Positions 6,178 through 9,843 of a stretch of 9,843 nt of DNA are shown in pieces. The stretch comes from Desulfobacteraceae bacterium (GTDB taxonomy: Bacteria; Desulfobacterota; Desulfobacteria; Desulfobacterales; Desulfobacteraceae), in NCBI GenBank assembly GCA_011390435.1, contig JAABSK010000092.1, forward strand, positions 1 through 9,843, in the 5' to 3' direction. Each line of letters opens with the position of its first letter. Position 1 is the first letter of the stretch. The position numbers were made by a program, and so were the translations under genes. The notes below the pieces were generated by a model. That model worked only from the letters and a program-made list of their open reading frames with translations. It searched no databases and was not told the origin of the DNA.

Positions 6178-6561
6178 TTAGCTCAGCAAAGACTTCAGAC
6201 TTGCAATAATTTTTTCAGGAGAGGCCGGTTTGGCAAGGTAATCGTCAGCCTCCATATTGATACCGCTGGCATGGGAATACTGGGTGGAACTGACATGGTC
6301 TGCCACAGCTGTCAACAGAATGATCGGAATGTCTGAATACCTGTCATCCTTTTTCAGCTCCGAGCAGACTTCATAGCCATCCTTTTCAGGCATCATGACA
6401 TCCAGCACAATGGCATCCGGTGGATTGGCTGCGACTTTTTCCATCGCCTCAACACCATTGTACGCAACTTCAATTTTGTAGCCTTCCATCTGAAGGTTTT
6501 CCTTGACCACTGCAACAAAATCAGGCTCGTCATCGACTACTAAAATTCTTTTTGTACTCAT
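6178..6561 (-). CDS. Single-domain response regulator (CheY/DivK-like)
   Basis: This 127-residue protein consists of one receiver domain and nothing else. The acid pocket is D10/D11 (VVDDEPD), the phospho-acceptor D54 (IVLDVMMPEKDG), the switch T84 (ILLTA) and the conserved K111-P112. All residues needed for phosphorylation are present. With no DNA-binding or enzymatic domain, it must act by protein contact or as a phosphate shuttle. The insertion around residues 86-105 (VADHVSSTQYSHASGINMEA) makes the beta4-alpha4 loop longer than in CheY; similar inserts occur in other stand-alone receivers. It is transcribed towards the two kinases and separated from them by the 6132-6170 hairpin. A ribosome site, GGGGG in an AAAAAGGGGGACA context (6568-6572 complement), lies 6 nt before the ATG. 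A good promoter candidate lies at 6602-6630. Confidence 0.93.
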   Translation of the reverse strand: MSTKRILVVDDEPDFVAVVKENLQMEGYKIEVAYNGVEAMEKVAANPPDAIVLDVMMPEKDGYEVCSELKKDDRYSDIPIILLTAVADHVSSTQYSHASGINMEADDYLAKPASPEKIIASLKSLLS

Positions 6562-6601
6562 GATTGTCCCCCTTTTTGATTATTGCCATCACGTATTTTC
6601 A

Positions 6602-6630
6602 TCTATACCATGATCCCACAGCGATGTCGA
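6602..6630 (-). promoter_or_regulatory. Candidate sigma-70 type promoter for the response regulator
   Basis: On the minus strand TCGACA (6630-6625), a 17-nt spacer and TATAGA (6607-6602) give 5/6 and 4/6 consensus matches. Transcription would start near 6595, about 34 nt before the ATG. The call is by eye only. Confidence 0.5.
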
Positions 6631-6677
6631 TGCTATCTTTGACGAAAAAACCGCATTTTTTCAGTTCATTTTTCAAA

Positions 6678-6728
6678 GTCTGGTTTGCCGTCCAGACGGT
6701 CTGGTGATGACTGTAAAACCGCTTTACA
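6678..6728. promoter_or_regulatory. Cluster of dyads, candidate operator upstream of the hydrolase
   Basis: GTCTGGT occurs twice, at 6678-6684 and 6699-6705, exactly 21 bp apart (two helical turns). CCAGAC at 6692-6697 makes an inverted pair with each copy, and 6692-6704 is a perfect 13-bp dyad. An overlapping dyad, CCGTC-CA-GACGG, spans 6688-6699. TGTAAA-N5-TTTACA at 6712-6728 is a further perfect dyad. This gap (6562-6809, 248 bp) separates divergent genes. It otherwise holds only the promoter for the response regulator and the hydrolase ribosome site; I see no convincing promoter for the hydrolase. Confidence 0.4.
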
Positions 6729-6809
6729 CAGACCCCGAATCCTGATAGGAATTTGGATCCATACCCTTGGTAATTTCACCAGCGATACGATCAGGAGGCA
6801 ATCTGAACC

Positions 6810-7643
6810 ATGGCTTTTTTTACAAACAACACCGCCCGCATCTATTTTGAAGACACGGGATCTGGAGAGCCTGTTATCACCACCCACGGGCTGATCGAGA
6901 ACACCACCTACTGGAGCAGAACAGGCGTTACCCCGGCCCTGTCTGAAACCCACCGCATCATTTCAATGGACATGCGTGCCCATGGAAAAACCACGGAACA
7001 GGGCCATCCCAGAGGCTACGATATCGACACCTGCAAAAATGATATTCTGGCACTGGCAGATCATCTGGGCCTTGACCGGTTTCACCTGATCTCCCATTCC
7101 ACCGGCGGGTTTATCTCTGTGGCCCTTGCCATGGAAAACAGTCAGCGGATTGCCAGCCTGGCGCTGACCGACACCGCATCCACCACCACATTCATTGATG
7201 ATCCGGTCCACAACAAAGCCTTTCATGAACGGTTTGCCCAGAGTTTTGAAACCGCATCCTGGGAAACCATTCTGGAAAATATCAGGAAACAGCCGTTTCC
7301 GTTTTTTGTCGGCATTGATCAGACCCCTGACAATCAAGCCATGTGGGATATGGCTTACGAGATAATCAAAATTGGAAACAGATCCGCCATTGCCGATTTT
7401 ATCCGCTCGTTTTACACAGACCCGGATCCCAAAGTGGAAAAGCTGCAGGCCATCACCTGCCCCACCCTGATTCTGGTGGGTGAAAAAGACACGCTTTTCC
7501 TGGAACCCAGCCGGCTGATGGCCGATAACATCCCCGGTGCCACCCTTCACATCCTTGAAGGAGCCGGTCACATGCTGGCCATTGAGCGGCCCGAGCAGGT
7601 CACCCGCCTGATCCGTAATTTTCTCCAGGCCCACCCTGTTTAA
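6810..7643 (+). CDS. Alpha/beta-hydrolase fold protein
   Basis: This 277-residue protein has the full alpha/beta-hydrolase layout: oxyanion-loop HG (26-27, TTHGLIE), a conserved strand with DMRAHGKT (54-61), nucleophile elbow S95-H96-S97-T98-G99-G100 with S97 as likely nucleophile, acid D227 (LVGEKD) and H254 (GAGHM). The lid region (about 125-205) is rich in aromatics and acidic residues. The first position of the usual G-x-S-x-G elbow is Ser. The sequence resembles the esterase / 3-oxoadipate enol-lactonase / haloperoxidase-like group, but the substrate cannot be read from it. No signal peptide is visible, so it is cytoplasmic. AGGAGG (6793-6798) precedes the ATG by 11 nt. It is monocistronic, divergent from the response regulator, and converges with the transporter so tightly that the two stop codons overlap. 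Confidence 0.88.
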   Translation: MAFFTNNTARIYFEDTGSGEPVITTHGLIENTTYWSRTGVTPALSETHRIISMDMRAHGKTTEQGHPRGYDIDTCKNDILALADHLGLDRFHLISHSTGGFISVALAMENSQRIASLALTDTASTTTFIDDPVHNKAFHERFAQSFETASWETILENIRKQPFPFFVGIDQTPDNQAMWDMAYEIIKIGNRSAIADFIRSFYTDPDPKVEKLQAITCPTLILVGEKDTLFLEPSRLMADNIPGATLHILEGAGHMLAIERPEQVTRLIRNFLQAHPV

Positions 7644-8926
7644 AGATCAATCGACCCTTTTTCAGCCATGGACGGCCGCAAAAATGCTGAATCATCTTGT
7701 GGCTGCACAACTGGAGAACGGGTGGTCAACGCCACAACCGCCCCGGCCAGCAGCAGGCAGGATGCCAGAATATAGGCCATTTTCGGACTGTCAGCATAGG
7801 CCACAATCATCTGGGATGCCCGTGGAAAAATAAATCCGCCCACTCCCCATGCAGTGAACACCAGTCCGTAATTCACACCAAAATTGGTCAGGCCGAAATA
7901 ATCCTTGGTTGCCGATGGAAACAAGGAGAGGTTGGTCCCGTAGTTAAACCCGATCACTGATGCGGCCAGCACCAGCAGAAACACTTGATCCGGCTGGATA
8001 AACAGCAGGGAAAAAATAATGACCGCCTGAAAGACCAGCATCATGAACAAGGTGTTTGTCCGGCCGATCCGGTCGGAAAGGATGCCGCCGATCACCCTGC
8101 CAGAGGCATTTCCCACTGCCATCAGCGCCACCACCACCCAGGCCATGCTTCCCATCCCCTGTTTGGCAAGACCGGCCACACCGCCTATGATCATCAGACC
8201 GGCACCGGAAGCAACACAGAAAACAATCCACAGCTTATAAAATGTCAGTGACCTGAGCATCTGTCCTGGAGAATAATTGACTGCTGCAGAACCAACACCG
8301 GCCCTGCCTGAATTGTCATCCGGATGGAGATACCCTTCCGGCGGATTCACCAGAAACTGGGCCAGGAGTGAAACAATGATCAAAAATGCAATGCCGAAGA
8401 TCAGCATGGCCATGGACAATCCGAATTTTCCAATCAAAAAAATGGCCATCGGCGCGATGTACACCGATGCCAGCCCGAATCCGGCAACCACAATACCGGC
8501 AATCATACCGGTTTTGGCAGCAGGAAACCATTTGATGGCCGGTGGCGTGGCTGACGCATACCCAAAGCCCAGGCCCATTCCCATCAGCACACCAAATCCC
8601 AGAATCCAGCTGATCCAGGCAGTGGAAAAAGCAATCCATATCAGTCCGGCGCCGGTGAGCACACCGCCGATCACTGCAGTAATCCGGGGACTGATCCGAT
8701 CCTGTATCCGGCCGGCAAAGATCATGGTAAACGCAAACACCAGGCAGCAGACAGCATACGGATCATTCAAGGCCGCCATATCCCAGCCAAACCGGCCGTC
8801 CCCGGCGGCAATGGAATCGCCGATGGCCAGTTTAAAAATACTCCAGGCATACAATATGCCCAGAGCAAGGTTGATGCCCAGTCCTGCCATGGTAACCCGC
8901 CAGCCGATATTCTTCACCTGCACCAT
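7640..8926 (-). CDS. OFA-family MFS transporter (monocarboxylate / oxalate-formate antiporter type)
   Basis: This 428-residue membrane protein has about 12 hydrophobic helices in two halves, joined by a polar loop near 193-222 (NPPEGYLHPDD). MFS signature loops are GRIQDRISPR (72-81) after helix 2 and SDRIGR (284-289) after helix 8. GFGYASATPPAIKWFP (120-135) and the Gly-rich segment to about 155 mark the OFA (oxalate:formate antiporter) family. R277 in helix 8 may correspond to the substrate-binding Arg of OxlT. In helix 11 the segment NYGLVFTAWGVGG (352-364) has Trp360 where OxlT has, from memory, a Lys, so oxalate is an unlikely substrate and a monocarboxylate is more plausible. The ribosome site AAGGAG (complement of 8937-8942) lies 10 nt before the ATG. 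It lies downstream of a histidine kinase gene on the same strand, but a terminator separates them. Confidence 0.88.
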   Translation of the reverse strand: MVQVKNIGWRVTMAGLGINLALGILYAWSIFKLAIGDSIAAGDGRFGWDMAALNDPYAVCCLVFAFTMIFAGRIQDRISPRITAVIGGVLTGAGLIWIAFSTAWISWILGFGVLMGMGLGFGYASATPPAIKWFPAAKTGMIAGIVVAGFGLASVYIAPMAIFLIGKFGLSMAMLIFGIAFLIIVSLLAQFLVNPPEGYLHPDDNSGRAGVGSAAVNYSPGQMLRSLTFYKLWIVFCVASGAGLMIIGGVAGLAKQGMGSMAWVVVALMAVGNASGRVIGGILSDRIGRTNTLFMMLVFQAVIIFSLLFIQPDQVFLLVLAASVIGFNYGTNLSLFPSATKDYFGLTNFGVNYGLVFTAWGVGGFIFPRASQMIVAYADSPKMAYILASCLLLAGAVVALTTRSPVVQPQDDSAFLRPSMAEKGSIDL

Positions 8927-9024
8927 CGTTTATTGTCTCCTTCACAAAAAAAAGCTGTGCCCGCCTGAAACCGTTTTAAAAAAGACAGACGAATTCACAA
9001 CTCTTACAGTCACTTGTGCCTTGT

Positions 9025-9053
9025 TCAATAATCAAACCGGACTGATGTGTCAA
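9025..9053 (-). promoter_or_regulatory. Candidate promoter for the OFA transporter
   Basis: On the minus strand a perfect TTGACA (9053-9048), a 17-nt spacer and a weaker TATTGA (9030-9025). It would start transcription near 9018, giving a leader of about 90 nt. The gap 8927-9118 holds no other gene. Confidence 0.4.
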
Positions 9054-9108
9054 GGCATATCGCATTCCCTTTATTTAAAGAGCGGCAGCAGACACAACAG
9101 ATAATTCT

Positions 9109-9134
9109 AAAAAAACAATCAGTCTGCCTGATCA
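9109..9134 (-). terminator. Intrinsic terminator overlapping the end of the partial kinase
   Basis: On the minus strand TGATCAG (9134-9128), a 5-nt loop and CTGATTG (9122-9116) form a 7-bp stem with G-U ends, followed directly by seven T (9115-9109). The stop TGA (9121-9119) lies inside the second arm. The stem is short and AT-rich, but the U-run is clear. Confidence 0.6.
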
Positions 9135-9843
9135 ACCGCGTCTGTCACCGGCAGAAACACGGTGACGCTGGTACCCTTTCCGGGTATCGTTGACACAGTT
9201 ATGCAGCCGTTATGGGTTTTCACAGCGCCCAGGGCAACTGACAGCCCCAGACCCCTGCCAGTGAATCTGGTAGAGTAAAAAGGCTCAAAAATCTTGTCAA
9301 CATTCTTTTCCGGAATACCGGCTCCGGTATCTGTCACCGTCACACCGGCATAGTCTGTTTTTCCCGGCTGAAAATCAACCGGGTATCGATGAACGGTTGG
9401 AATCTTTGTGAAAGAAATTCTCTGGATGCCCAGAAAAACAGTCCCTGAACGGTTGTCCATCGCCTCCCAGGCATTGGTGATAAGACACTCCAGAATATAA
9501 TGGATCTGCCGGGCATTGGCTGTGACTGTCAGCCCTGTTTCAGGCAGATCTGATTCCAGGGGAATGTGGGGAGGCATCTCCGCCTGAATGGCCGGCAGAA
9601 ATGCTTTGCATGTCCGGGACAGATCCAGCCGCTCCTGGGTCTCACTCATCTGTCCCAGAGAAGTCAGCATCATGGTACCCAGTTTTGAGGCACGGCCGAC
9701 CGCTTCCATGGCCTGTTTCAAACTTCTTGCCGGGCCACAGTTTTCTGGAATATCCAGCATGGCCATTTCCAGGTTTCCCTTTACAATCGTGAGCAGATTG
9801 TTATAGTGATGGGCGACTGCACCGGCCATGCGGCCCAGGCTTT
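9119..9843 (-). CDS. Sensor histidine kinase, C-terminal part (runs off window edge)
   Basis: The frame stays open to the right edge: upstream of the internal Met at 9829 it reads Ser-Leu-Gly-Arg, the usual lead-in to an H box. The visible part is therefore the HisKA and HATPase domains, and the sensory N-terminus is missing. Motifs are GRMAGAVAHHYNNLLT with the phospho-acceptor His in AVAHHYNN, ITNAWEAM (N box), VTDTGAGIP (G1), IFEPFYSTR (F box) and GRGLGLSVA (G2). All are intact. The H box with HxxNN(L) is typical of kinases of the type that controls hybrid or NtrC-like regulators. The gene ends with VDQAD and a terminator built into the stop region. Its signal, partner and true start are outside the window. 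Confidence 0.9.
   Translation of the reverse strand, partial: SLGRMAGAVAHHYNNLLTIVKGNLEMAMLDIPENCGPARSLKQAMEAVGRASKLGTMMLTSLGQMSETQERLDLSRTCKAFLPAIQAEMPPHIPLESDLPETGLTVTANARQIHYILECLITNAWEAMDNRSGTVFLGIQRISFTKIPTVHRYPVDFQPGKTDYAGVTVTDTGAGIPEKNVDKIFEPFYSTRFTGRGLGLSVALGAVKTHNGCITVSTIPGKGTSVTVFLPVTDAVDQAD

Noticed and set aside
6963..7634. Open frame of 223 codons on the minus strand
   Set aside because: Antisense shadow of the alpha/beta hydrolase; Gly/Lys-rich with no motifs.
8277..9104. Long open frame of 275 codons on the plus strand
   Set aside because: It lies antisense to most of the OFA transporter, reads as a Pro/Ile/Met-rich mirror of it, has no recognisable domain, and its end falls in the gap with the transporter promoter.
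1..9843. CRISPR arrays, tRNA or rRNA genes, insertion sequences, integrases, phage or toxin-antitoxin genes
   Set aside because: None was seen on either strand; no regularly spaced repeats, transposase motifs or tRNA-like cloverleaf sequences were found by reading.

Overview
The window looks like chromosomal DNA from a sulfate-reducing deltaproteobacterium of the Desulfobacteraceae type. This is an inference from gene content. It holds a CxxCH multihaem cytochrome tail, a MetV/MetF methylenetetrahydrofolate (CH2-THF) reductase pair of the reductive acetyl-CoA (Wood-Ljungdahl) pathway, NarI/DsrM-like and HdrC-like redox modules, and a high density of PAS histidine kinases. Base composition and codon use look uniform. 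I see no IS element, integrase, tRNA, rRNA, CRISPR array or phage gene. No gap without a gene exceeds 300 bases; the longest is 6562-6809.

Region 1 (1-3018, + strand) is a probable redox operon. It contains the last 38 codons of a c-type cytochrome, then metV, a five-helix haem-b-type membrane subunit, a small two-cluster Fe-S protein and metF. The two halves of the reductase flank a membrane electron-transfer module. This suggests a membrane-anchored MetVF that exchanges electrons with menaquinone or periplasmic cytochrome c, instead of the soluble HdrABC/MvhD or RnfC2 partners known in acetogens. This arrangement is the most interesting feature of the window.

Region 2 (3019-6561) is a signalling block. 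A candidate promoter and a 14-bp hairpin precede a cytoplasmic PAS-PAS histidine kinase with a Cys-rich first PAS domain. Its end overlaps by 35 nt a REC-PAS-HisKA-HATPase hybrid. A convergent single-domain response regulator follows, separated by an 18-bp perfect hairpin. Together they could form a His-Asp-His-Asp relay, but none of the three has a DNA-binding or enzymatic output domain.

Region 3 (6562-9118) has a regulatory gap with several overlapping dyads, an alpha/beta hydrolase (+), and a convergent OFA-family major facilitator transporter (-). The stop codons of the last two genes overlap.

Region 4 (9109-9843, - strand) is the C-terminal part of another histidine kinase. It runs off the window edge and ends in an intrinsic terminator that overlaps its own stop codon.
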